In this document: positions 19,048-26,001 of the stretch, in pieces | Position numbering within the stretch: position 1 is the stretch's first letter | Layout: every line of letters begins with the position of its first letter | From: Pollutimonas sp963712655 | GTDB lineage: Bacteria > Pseudomonadota > Gammaproteobacteria > Burkholderiales > Burkholderiaceae_B | Direction: 5' to 3' | NCBI GenBank assembly: GCA_963712655.1 | Contig: CAVQIT010000008.1 | Location: forward strand, 744,001-808,000 | Length of the DNA: 64,000 nt | Program-made: the position numbers and the translations under genes | Notes under the pieces: model-generated | The model's database searches: none | Seen by the model: only the letters and a program-made list of their open reading frames with translations | Told to the model about the DNA's origin: nothing

Positions 19048-19878
19048 TTAAGCCTCGTTATGATCCAGATGCCTGGCCAGGGCAAGCAGGGCGAGATCCA
19101 GCGCCAGCCCTACGGCGCCGATGACCAGAATGGCAATCAGAATGTTCTGGACATTCAGGTTGTTCCACTCGTCCCATAGCCAGAAGCCCAGGCCGGTGCC
19201 GCCGGTAAGCATTTCGGCGGCCACGATAACCAGCCATGCCGTGCCTATGGACAGCCGCACGCCCGTCATCACGTAAGGCAGTACCGAAGGCAGGAGAATG
19301 CGGGTAAAGACTTTCCATTCGGACAAGTCCAAGACGCGGGCGACATTCAGATAGTCTTGCGGGACTCGCCTGACGCCTTCGGCCGTGTTGATGATCATGG
19401 GCCAGATCGAGCAAATGAAAATGGCCCAGATAGCCGCTGGATTGGCGGCCTTGAACAGCAACAGGCCCAGCGGCAGCCAGGCCAGCGGCGAGATGGGGCG
19501 CAGCAGGCTGATGACCGGCGAGCAGATGGCATTGAGCGCCGGCACTCGGCCGATCAGGAATCCAACGGGAATGCCGACCAGGGCAGCCAGCAGAAAGCCC
19601 AGCAATACGCGGCCCAGCGAGGCCAGGATGTTCCAGCCTATGCCCAGGTCGTTGGGTCCGTTGTTGTAGAACGGATCTTTGAATAGTTCAAAGGCAGCCA
19701 GCAGTGTGGGTTCGGGGCCGGGGATCCCGGCCACTTTGATGGAAATGATTTTCCAGGCTACGAGCAGCAGCGCAAAACCTATGACCGGCCCGGTGCAGGC
19801 GCCCGCAATCCGCTCTATCTTGTCGCGCCAGTTTTTCTCCCGCATGAATGCCATGAAACGCACAGCGATTGTGTTCAT
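19048..19878 (-). CDS. nrtB: nitrate ABC transporter permease
   Basis: A 276-residue inner-membrane permease of the BPD_transp_1 family. Several hydrophobic segments are visible (FALLLVAWKIISI, VLLGFLLAALVGIPVGFLIG, AAIWAIFICSIWPMII, TAWLVIVAAEMLTGGTG and the last about AILVIGAVGLALDLALLALA). The EAA-type loop is near LNVARVLDLSEWKVFTRILLP. NrtB channels work as dimers with NrtD. The gene lies 12 bases after nrtA and 4 bases before nrtD. Confidence 0.92.
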   Translation of the reverse strand: MNTIAVRFMAFMREKNWRDKIERIAGACTGPVIGFALLLVAWKIISIKVAGIPGPEPTLLAAFELFKDPFYNNGPNDLGIGWNILASLGRVLLGFLLAALVGIPVGFLIGRVPALNAICSPVISLLRPISPLAWLPLGLLLFKAANPAAIWAIFICSIWPMIINTAEGVRRVPQDYLNVARVLDLSEWKVFTRILLPSVLPYVMTGVRLSIGTAWLVIVAAEMLTGGTGLGFWLWDEWNNLNVQNILIAILVIGAVGLALDLALLALARHLDHNEA

Positions 19879-19890
19879 TTGCTTTCCCTT

Positions 19891-21192
19891 TTATGTGGCT
19901 TTGATCTTGAAGCCATCGGCATATTCGGCCGGACGGCTTCCATCCCACACCACGCCATCGAGCAAGATGCTGGAACGAGTTTCGCTGGAGGGCAGAGCAG
20001 CGCCCGCCGCTTGCGCGGCCTGCTTGTAGATATCGATTCGATTGACCTGGCGGGCGACGGCCAGATAGTCGGGATGGGTTTTGGTCAGGCCCCAGCGCTT
20101 GTGCTGGGTCAGGAACCACATGCCGTCGCTCAGGTAGGGAAAGTTGCTTGCGCCATCCCCATAGAAGCGTATGGGATGCTTGTCGGTCCATGATTTACCC
20201 AGGCCATTGTCGTACTGGCCCAGCATGCGGCCGACCAGGGCATCCGCATTGGTATTGACATAGGACTTGGCCGCTATGGTCTGTGCTGTTTTGCGTAGGT
20301 TGGCGGGCGAGCTGTCTATCCATCGGCTCGCCTCCAGGATGGCCGCCGTCACGGCTCGCGCCGTGTTGGGATACTGTTGCGCAAAGTCCAGCCGCGTGCC
20401 CAGCACTTTTTCGGGATGATCCGGCCAGATGTCTTGCGTGGTCGCCGCGCTAAAGCCCAGTTTGTCGATGATGGCGCGGGCGTTCCACGGTTCGCCCACG
20501 CAGAATCCGTCGACATTGCCAATACGCATATTGGCCACCATCTGCGGCGGAGGCACGGTAACCCTGCGGGTTTGGAGCGGGTCGATTCCATAGCTGGCCA
20601 GCCAGTAGTACAGCCACATGGCATGAGTGCCGGTGGGAAAGGTATGCGCAAACGTGTGTTGGCGCGGGTCGCCGGCCATTTTCTTTTGCAGCGATTCGCC
20701 GTCGGTCACTCCAGCGTCGCGCAGTTGATTGGATAAGGTAATGCCCTGGCCATTCTGATTCAGGTTCATCAATACCGCCATGTCTTGCCTGGCGCCGGCT
20801 ATTCCCAACTGCATGCCATATATCAGGCCATACAGGACATGGGCAAAATCGAGATCGCCGTTGGACAGTTTTTCCCGCAGGCTTGCCCACGAGGACTCTT
20901 TCACGGGAACAATCTTTACGCCATGTTTTTGATCGAAGCCCATCACCGACGCCATGACGACCGACGCGCAATCCGTCAGCGGGATAAAGCCGATGTTCAC
21001 TGTCGCCTTTTCGGGAGCGTCGGAGCCCGCCGCCCACGCTCCTGCCCGTATCAGCGGATCGACCAGCGACATAAGGCCAAGGCCGATGGATGCCTTGGCG
21101 GTGTTTCCCAGCCAGATCCGCCGCTGTGCGCTGGCGAGCTGGGGCTTGGCCTCGGGCGCTGGGGCAAGAACGGTCCTGTCGGCAGATGTCAT
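19891..21192 (-). CDS. nrtA: nitrate ABC transporter substrate-binding protein
   Basis: A 433-residue CmpA/NrtA-family receptor. The frame opens at 21234; the ATG at 21192 is preferred, giving a leader with a twin arginine before a hydrophobic run (SAQRRIWLGNTAKASIGLGL), which suggests export by Tat rather than a lipoprotein. Family segments are VNIGFIPLTDCASVVMASVM near residue 65, FAHTFPTGTHAMWLYYWLAS and GNVDGFCVGEPWNARAI. It is the first gene of the operon. A sigma-54 promoter lies about 85-100 bases upstream and an NtrC-like palindrome further up, so expression is expected under nitrogen limitation. Confidence 0.93.
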   Translation of the reverse strand: MTSADRTVLAPAPEAKPQLASAQRRIWLGNTAKASIGLGLMSLVDPLIRAGAWAAGSDAPEKATVNIGFIPLTDCASVVMASVMGFDQKHGVKIVPVKESSWASLREKLSNGDLDFAHVLYGLIYGMQLGIAGARQDMAVLMNLNQNGQGITLSNQLRDAGVTDGESLQKKMAGDPRQHTFAHTFPTGTHAMWLYYWLASYGIDPLQTRRVTVPPPQMVANMRIGNVDGFCVGEPWNARAIIDKLGFSAATTQDIWPDHPEKVLGTRLDFAQQYPNTARAVTAAILEASRWIDSSPANLRKTAQTIAAKSYVNTNADALVGRMLGQYDNGLGKSWTDKHPIRFYGDGASNFPYLSDGMWFLTQHKRWGLTKTHPDYLAVARQVNRIDIYKQAAQAAGAALPSSETRSSILLDGVVWDGSRPAEYADGFKIKAT

Positions 21193-21274
21193 GTGTAGTC
21201 CATATAAAGAAGCGAAGCAAGAAAGCCTGCCCATGCGTTCAGCGCGGCAGACACATACGTTGGTTCTGGATTAC

Positions 21275-21289
21275 GCAAATACTGTGCCA
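21275..21289 (-). promoter_or_regulatory. sigma-54 (RpoN) promoter of the nrtABD-nirBD-nasA-cobA operon
   Basis: On the minus strand the sequence reads TGGCAC-AGTAT-TTGC, an exact match to the -24/-12 core TGGCAC-N5-TTGC. Transcription would begin near 21263, leaving an untranslated leader of about 70 bases before the nrtA ATG at 21192. Sigma-54 promoters need an enhancer-binding activator, and a candidate NtrC site is found at 21387-21413. Confidence 0.88.
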
Positions 21290-21386
21290 CCTTCGATAAT
21301 GGGCTGGAAGATGCAAATGCCGCCTTTTCTCGTGCAACGCGGCGGCCGGGCGGACTGCTTGCACCCTGATCGGGCAGGGTCGATTG

Positions 21387-21413
21387 CGCGCCGCACAATA
21401 ATTGTGCGGCGCG
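21387..21413. promoter_or_regulatory. 27-bp perfect palindrome, candidate NtrC (enhancer) binding site
   Basis: Two 13-base arms (left arm CGCGCCGCACAAT) separated by one base form a perfect inverted repeat. Its centre is GCAC-N7-GTGC, the core spacing of the NtrC consensus TGCACCA-N3-TGGTGCA. It lies about 140 bases upstream of the predicted sigma-54 start, a normal enhancer distance. It is also only a few bases from the dinB -10 box, so a second role there is possible. The assignment to NtrC is inferred from the core and the context. Confidence 0.7.
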
Positions 21414-21419
21414 TTGTCA

Positions 21420-21425
21420 TATAAT
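21420..21425 (+). promoter_or_regulatory. -10 box of the dinB promoter
   Basis: TATAAT, a perfect -10 hexamer, lies 31 bases before the dinB ATG and directly before the LexA box. No good -35 hexamer is seen at the normal distance; that position falls inside the NtrC-like palindrome. Confidence 0.6.
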
Positions 21426-21428
21426 CCG

Positions 21429-21444
21429 CTGTGTATTTATACAG
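21429..21444. promoter_or_regulatory. LexA (SOS) box upstream of dinB
   Basis: CTGT-GTATTTAT-ACAG is an exact match to the CTGT-N8-ACAG LexA operator, with an AT-rich centre. It covers the expected transcription start between the -10 box and the dinB ATG at 21456, so bound LexA would block transcription until DNA damage. Confidence 0.88.
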
Positions 21445-21455
21445 CCAGCTTCTCC

Positions 21456-22631
21456 ATGGACTCCGATCCAATCGCAACACCTATTGATCGCCGCATCGCG
21501 CATCTGGACATGGATGCGTTTTATGCGTCGGTCGAGCTTTTGCGTTATCCCGAGTTGCGCGGCCTGCCTGTCGTGATAGGCGGGGGCCGCAATACCCAGC
21601 CCAAGACGCTGCCCGATGGCACGCGGTTGTTTTCCCGCTTGCGGGGCTATGCCGGCCGCGGCGTGATCACCACCTCGACCTACGAAGCGCGCGCCCTGGG
21701 CGTGTATTCAGCCATGGGCATGATGAAAGCGGCGCAGCTGGCGCCCGACGCCATCCTGCTGCCTGTCGATTTTGCAGCCTATCGGCACCATTCTCGCTTG
21801 TTCAAGGCGGCGGTCGCCGATATCGTGCCGTGCATTGAAGACCGGGGCATCGATGAAATCTATATCGATCTTACCGGGTGCGATCCGGACACGCGGCAGT
21901 TGGCGTTGCGAATCAAGTCCGCCGTTGCGCAAGCGACAGGCTTGTCGTGTTCCATCGGCATATCGCCCAACAAGCTGTTGTCCAAGATTGCCTCGGAGCT
22001 CGACAAGCCCGATGGCCTGACGATTATCGGTCCGGGCGATCTGCAGCGGCGCATCTGGCCGTTGCCGGTGGCCAAGGTCAATGGCATAGGGCCGAAGGCC
22101 AATCTCAAGCTGGCGGCCATAGGCATCAATAGCATTGCGCAATTGGCGCAAGCGTCCGCGGATTTGCTGCAGCAGCATTTTGGCCTGAGCTATGCGCGCT
22201 GGCTGCTGGAGGTTGCGCACGGCATCGACGACCGTCCGGTCGTCACGCATTCGGAACCCAAGTCGATCAGCCGCGAAACCACGTTCGAGCGCGATTTGCA
22301 CGTGCAGCGGGATCGCGCGGCTTTGTCCGATGTGTTCGTGCAATTGTGTACTCAGCTCGAGGCCGACCTGCTGCGCAAAGCCTATGTCGGGCGCACCGTG
22401 GGCATCAAGCTGCGCTTCGACAATTTCCGCACCGTGACGCGCGATCTGACATTGCCTGCTTACACGGCCGACGCCGCCGCCATCCATCGCGCCGCGGGGC
22501 TTTGCCTGAAACGAATTCCGCTGGATCACAGGATACGCTTGCTGGGGGTGCGGATCAGCAGTTTGCTGCCCGCGGGGGATGTTGGAGCGGAACATCAGGT
22601 TCAAGAGCCCAGGCAGTTAAGCTTGTATTGA
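21456..22631 (+). CDS. dinB: DNA polymerase IV (Y family)
   Basis: A 391-residue translesion polymerase. The frame opens at 21402, but a start there would put the LexA box inside the gene; the ATG at 21456 gives the usual short leader before the catalytic motif (RRIAHLDMDAFYASVELLRY). Also visible are TSTYEARALGVYSAMG near residue 70, the second acidic motif IEDRGIDEIYIDLTG near 130, SIGISPNKLLSKIASELDKP, the helix-hairpin-helix region KVNGIGPKANLKLAAIGI, and the little-finger domain. The C-terminus lacks a clear QLxLF beta-clamp motif but ends in the related pattern QLSLY, a plausible clamp-binding tail. Confidence 0.94.
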   Translation: MDSDPIATPIDRRIAHLDMDAFYASVELLRYPELRGLPVVIGGGRNTQPKTLPDGTRLFSRLRGYAGRGVITTSTYEARALGVYSAMGMMKAAQLAPDAILLPVDFAAYRHHSRLFKAAVADIVPCIEDRGIDEIYIDLTGCDPDTRQLALRIKSAVAQATGLSCSIGISPNKLLSKIASELDKPDGLTIIGPGDLQRRIWPLPVAKVNGIGPKANLKLAAIGINSIAQLAQASADLLQQHFGLSYARWLLEVAHGIDDRPVVTHSEPKSISRETTFERDLHVQRDRAALSDVFVQLCTQLEADLLRKAYVGRTVGIKLRFDNFRTVTRDLTLPAYTADAAAIHRAAGLCLKRIPLDHRIRLLGVRISSLLPAGDVGAEHQVQEPRQLSLY

Positions 22632-22886
22632 TAGGCCGCCGGCTTACGCAGCCCTCTTGGTGGACGAATCCTGGCTAAGCACTTATGCTTGGCCCCTACT
22701 TAAAATAACAAAATTGTTTAAACTAAGATTTATATATAGCTTTTGATTATGTATAAGTAATTATCCGATAGTTATAAATCGGGTGAAAGCTTGTTAGCAT
22801 AATGACAAGCAGGCAATCCAGGGGCTGCGGACTTTGTCCCGGGCTTATACTGCATCCCGCTATTCTTCTTCATCAGGCAGAAAAAA

Positions 22887-23696
22887 ATGGAATTCTCTCG
22901 TTTTGTACGCGGCTTGCTCGCCGCCGGTGTAACGGCTTTTTCGGCGCTGGCCGCCAGCGGCGCGCATGCCGCCGACCTGCTCGATACGGTAAAACAGCGC
23001 GGGACATTGATCGTGGGCGTGGAAGGCACCTACCCGCCCTTTAACTTTGTCGACACCAAAACCCACGAACTCGATGGCTTCGATATCGATGTGTCCAAGC
23101 TGGTTGCCAGCAAACTGGGCGTGAAGGTCCAATTCGTCAAAACCGAATGGAGCGCCATTTTGGCCGGCCTCAGTTCGGGCAAGTTCGACATCATTGTCAA
23201 CCAGGTGGGCATTACGCCCGAGCGCCAGAAAACCTTCGATTTTTCGGTGCCTTATGTAGCGTCCAGCCCGCAATTGATCGTGCGCAAGAATGACGACGCC
23301 AATTACAAAAGCTTTGCCGACCTGAAAGGGAAAAAACTGGGCGTTTCGCAAGGCAGCAATTACGAAACCCTGGCCAAATCCCAGAAAGGCGTTGACGTAA
23401 AAAGCTATCCAGGCGCGCCGGAATACTTGTCGGATCTGGTCAGCAAGCGTGTCGATGCGGCACTCAACGATCAGTTGATGACGGCGTATCTGGTCAAGAC
23501 CTCCAATATCCCGATCCAGGGCGGCGCTGTCGTGGGCGAGCCGAAATTCAACGGCATTCCATTCCGAAAGGGCAATCCCGCGTTTGCGGCGGCGGTGAAC
23601 AAGGCGCTGCAGGATTCGTTCGCCGATGGGGAATTCGCAAAAATCTCCAATAAATGGTTCGGTATCGATGTCAGCAAGGTTCGTAAACCCGAATAA
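22887..23696 (+). CDS. amino-acid ABC transporter substrate-binding protein (cystine/FliY type)
   Basis: A 269-residue family 3 periplasmic receptor. A signal peptide (VTAFSALAASGAHA) precedes the mature start ADLLDTVKQRGTLIVGVEGT. The ligand-binding signatures GFDIDVSKLVASKLGVKVQF and IVNQVGITPERQKTFDFSVP match the cystine-binding group (FliY/TcyA). It lies 3 bases before a matching permease. The 255 bases upstream are unusually AT-rich for this window and probably hold its promoter. Confidence 0.9.
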   Translation: MEFSRFVRGLLAAGVTAFSALAASGAHAADLLDTVKQRGTLIVGVEGTYPPFNFVDTKTHELDGFDIDVSKLVASKLGVKVQFVKTEWSAILAGLSSGKFDIIVNQVGITPERQKTFDFSVPYVASSPQLIVRKNDDANYKSFADLKGKKLGVSQGSNYETLAKSQKGVDVKSYPGAPEYLSDLVSKRVDAALNDQLMTAYLVKTSNIPIQGGAVVGEPKFNGIPFRKGNPAFAAAVNKALQDSFADGEFAKISNKWFGIDVSKVRKPE

Positions 23697-23699
23697 ACC

Positions 23700-24359
23700 A
23701 TGAATCTTGCCGACCTGCTGGCCCTGGCCGCTCCTATTTTATTGAAAGGAACGGGCTACACGCTTATTTTCGCCTTTGCCGCCATGTTCGGCGGACTGCT
23801 GGTGGGGTTCGTGCTGGCCGTGGCGCGCATTGTCCCCAGCCGCTGGAGCCAATTGCCAGCCACGCTGTATGTCAGCATGATGCGCGGCACGCCTTTGCTG
23901 GTGCAGGTTTTCATTATTTATTACGGCCTGCCCAGCATCGGTATTTCGTTTGATCCCTTGACGGCGGGCGTACTGGCGTTAAGTCTCAATGCCGGGGCCT
24001 ATATTTCCGAAAGCCTGCGCGGCGCTATTCTGGGTATTGCGCGCGGGCAGTGGTCGGCCGGCTATAGCCTGGGCCTCAGTTATTGGCAGAACCTGCATTA
24101 TGTGGTCATGCCCCAGGCCTTGCGCCTGGCGGTTCCTTCCATGAGCAATACCTTGATCAGCCTTATCAAGGATACATCGCTGGTGTCCGTGATTACGGTC
24201 ACCGAGCTGCTCTTGGCGACCAAAGACGTCATCGCCACCACTTTCCAGCCGCTGCCCTTGTATTTGGCGGCCGCCTGTATTTACTGGATGCTTAGCCTGT
24301 GCCTGGAGCATGTCCAGCGCCGCCTGGAAAAGCATTTCGGCCGTACATCGGCGGTTTGA
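23700..24359 (+). CDS. amino-acid ABC transporter permease (cystine type, YecS/TcyB-like)
   Basis: A 219-residue HisM/GlnP-family permease with about five membrane segments. Seen are MRGTPLLVQVFIIYYGLPS and, at the cytoplasmic coupling loop, AGAYISESLRGAILGIARGQ with the glycine motif. ISLIKDTSLVSVITVTELL is typical for cystine permeases. It forms an operon with the receptor. No ATP-binding gene follows; a 1.6 kb repeat region begins right after the stop, so the ATPase is elsewhere or was lost. Confidence 0.9.
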   Translation: MNLADLLALAAPILLKGTGYTLIFAFAAMFGGLLVGFVLAVARIVPSRWSQLPATLYVSMMRGTPLLVQVFIIYYGLPSIGISFDPLTAGVLALSLNAGAYISESLRGAILGIARGQWSAGYSLGLSYWQNLHYVVMPQALRLAVPSMSNTLISLIKDTSLVSVITVTELLLATKDVIATTFQPLPLYLAAACIYWMLSLCLEHVQRRLEKHFGRTSAV

Positions 24360-24510
24360 ACGCTGACCGGAATGCGCTGTCCGGCCTAAAAGGAATAGCG
24401 TTTGCTTAGGGCGCTTGCTTAGGCCGCTGCGGACATGGCCATAGCACGGGGTATCGATGCGATCGCCTGGCGGCGCGAGCCGAGATTTCACGGTCGTTTG
24501 AATCGTCTGC

Positions 24511-24598
24511 TGGAGGTGTTTGTATTGTTTGGCGGTGGTCGTATTGTCTGCTGGCAGAGTGCGTATTGTTTGCTGGCGGATGTTCGTGTTTCTAGTGC
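24511..24598 (+). repeat. short tandem array on the outer side of structured repeat A
   Basis: About four degenerate units of 19-23 bases with the pattern GTATTGTYTGCTGGCRGA. The same kind of unit, inverted, is found next to copy B at 25662-25739, so the homology between A and B includes the arrays. There are no unique spacers, so it is not a CRISPR array. Confidence 0.65.
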
Positions 24599-24599
24599 C

Positions 24600-24924
24600 G
24601 TCCGCCAGGGGTAAGGCCAGTGGGAGCCAGCCCGGTCGGCCGGTCAGGCGCCCACAGCGCCTGACACCGTGCGCTAATCTCGTCCGGCGGCCGCTGCCTG
24701 CTGGCGTTCTTCTCAATGGCCTGCGCGGCACGCCTCCCTACGATTCCACTTGCTCGGCCTCCGACGGGCTGGCTCCCACTGGCCTTACCCCCGACGGACT
24801 CTGGTGTCGTGTGGCCACGGTTGCCGGGACGGCTCGTGTTCTGGTGCTTCGTGGGCAAAAAGGTTTTAGGTCGAAAGAGTTTGCGGTGCCCGGTGCTCTC
24901 GCCCCTGCACGGGGCAAGAGCACC
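24600..24924 (+). repeat. structured repeat, copy A (type 1)
   Basis: An outer inverted repeat of 35 bases (arms 24600-24634 and 24765-24799, 33 of 35 paired) encloses a 130-base core. The core contains a hairpin GTCAGGCGC/GCGCCTGAC, then GACACCG, CTCGTCCG and GCTCGGCCTCCGACG, which are shared with other copies. After the stem comes a spacer with GGGACGG, GGTGCTT and GAAAGAGTTTGCGG, then a strong distal hairpin at 24892-24924. Copy B at 25333-25661 is its inverted partner. Several stem positions differ between A and B with matching changes on both arms. This could be a structured RNA or a hairpin-forming mobile element. No family name is known to me. Confidence 0.75.
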
Positions 24925-25083
24925 ATACGCGATTGCCGTAATGTGGAGGGTGTTTTCGTGCGTCGATCAGGTCACGCAAGTGGGAGCTCGGGCGTGCATC
25001 GGCCGTGTGATCCGGGGTCTGTCAGTATTTTTGTGTTTGAGGCGTTTAAGCCCCGACGTTGTTTTGGGGCTGGTCCGCGTCGG

Positions 25084-25163
25084 AAAAAGCGGCTGAAATG
25101 CTGCCCGATGATTTCGTGGCTACTGTATCCCTTGATATGCTCCCCCGCATTCCAAAATCTGTG
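25084..25163 (-). pseudogene. fragment of a PAS sensory domain
   Basis: On the minus strand about 25 residues read HRFWNAGEHIKGYSSHEIIG followed by QHFSRFF, which resembles the WNAGAERIKGY...EIIGQHFS signature of PAS domains in sensor kinases. The similarity stops on both sides and no complete PAS or kinase frame exists. It lies in the middle of the two inverted structured repeats and is probably the remnant of a gene once located there. Confidence 0.4.
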
Positions 25164-25332
25164 TAAGGTGCTCACAGCCTCTGATCACAGGTTCCAGGCC
25201 CGTGATCATCTTGCGCAACAATATCTGCGAGATTAACCGCAATCCTGTCGAATCGACAGCCTCCGTCGCATACCCAATATCGACCGTAATCGCGCCGACT
25301 CTATAGCCGCCACGGCATGCCCAACCGCGTAA

Positions 25333-25661
25333 GGCAATTTTCGGCCCACCCGTTGGGGCCGGAAATTGCCGGGCACTGTAACGTCTTCGATCAGCAACAA
25401 CACGACCCAACGAAGCGCAAGAACCCAGATCGTGCCAGCGTCCGTGTTTGAGACACACCAGAGTCCGTCGGGGGTAAGGCCTGTGAGGGCAAGCCCGTCG
25501 GAGGCCGAGCAAGTGGAATCGTAGGGAGGCGAGCCGCCGAAGTGACCAAGAAGAACGCCACCAGGCAGCGGCCGCCGGACGAGATTAACGCGCGGTGTCA
25601 GGCGCGCAGGCGCCTGAACGGCCGACCGGGCTGGACCTCACAGGCCTTACCCCCGACGGAC
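25333..25661 (-). repeat. structured repeat, copy B (type 1)
   Basis: Inverted copy of A. The outer stem has arms 25627-25661 and 25463-25497 (33 of 35 paired) around a 129-base core with the hairpin TTCAGGCGC/GCGCCTGA and the shared GACACCG, CTCGTCCGGCGGCC and GCTCGGCCTCCGACG. The arms read ..GGCCTGTGAGG.. where A has ..GGCCAGTGGGA.., and the opposite arm changes to match. The distal hairpin is at 25333-25370 with stem GGCAATTT-CGGCC, different from that of A. It points toward A. No frame is conserved between the two copies. Confidence 0.75.
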
Positions 25662-25739
25662 GGCGCTAGAAATACGAACTCCACCAGCAAATACGAACGC
25701 CATCAGTAAATACAAACACCGCCAGCAGACGACTCAAAC
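25662..25739 (-). repeat. short tandem array on the outer side of structured repeat B
   Basis: Three to four units of 19 bases, AATACGAACNCCRYCAGYA on the plus strand. They are the inverted counterpart of the array next to copy A. The array is interrupted by a 149-bp palindromic element and seems to resume at 25892 (AATACGAACCCCGTCAGCC). Confidence 0.65.
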
Positions 25740-25888
25740 CTAGGAGCGTGGGTAGGTAGAAAAACTCCAAGGCAATCACTTGCAACTCGGCCTTCCAGAA
25801 TCGCTCACAAGCGATTTTTCTGAGAGTGCCAAGGTACCCTGAGTTACGAATTTTTAGGCGGCGGAATTTCTACCGCCCACGCTCCTAG
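25740..25888. repeat. 149-bp palindromic element inserted in the tandem array
   Basis: The ends are inverted repeats of about 22 bases (left end CTAGGAGCGTGGG, right end CCCACGCTCCTAG) with TAGAAA/TTTCTA just inside. An internal hairpin AATCGCT/AAGCGATT lies at 25799-25816. Array units occur on both sides, so it appears to be an insertion. The size, terminal inverted repeats and lack of coding make a non-autonomous (MITE-like) element likely. No target-site duplication was proven. Confidence 0.55.
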
Positions 25889-26001
25889 CGGGCAATACGA
25901 ACCCCGTCAGCCAAGATCCAAACTCCCCCTGCTCAGCCATCACATCTTGGCATCACTTCTGCTGGCGCAACTGCGCTAACGCTAAGTAAGCGCCATTCGT
26001 C

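Larger units (their letters stand above)
24360..26001. other. gene-free repeat region
   Basis: No complete gene is recognised in these 1.64 kb. The stretch holds two convergent copies of a large structured repeat (24600-24924 and 25333-25661), short tandem arrays on their outer sides, a 149-bp palindromic element inserted in the right array, and a PAS-domain fragment between them. Reading frames over it are long because of high GC but differ between the homologous copies. The last part (25889-26001) returns to degenerate array units. Confidence 0.8.

Noticed and set aside
24520..25236. 238-codon frame running through structured repeat A
   Set aside because: It crosses the array, stem, core and hairpin; the homologous copy B does not keep this frame, and no ribosome site or domain is seen.
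25120..25512. 130-codon minus-strand frame in the centre of the first repeat region
   Set aside because: It runs out of frame with the PAS-like peptide it overlaps and enters copy B; no recognisable domain.
24511..25739. Short direct repeats considered as a CRISPR array
   Set aside because: Units are joined without unique spacers of constant length, vary among themselves, and no cas gene is in the window. The same holds for 43792-43976 and 44301-44372.
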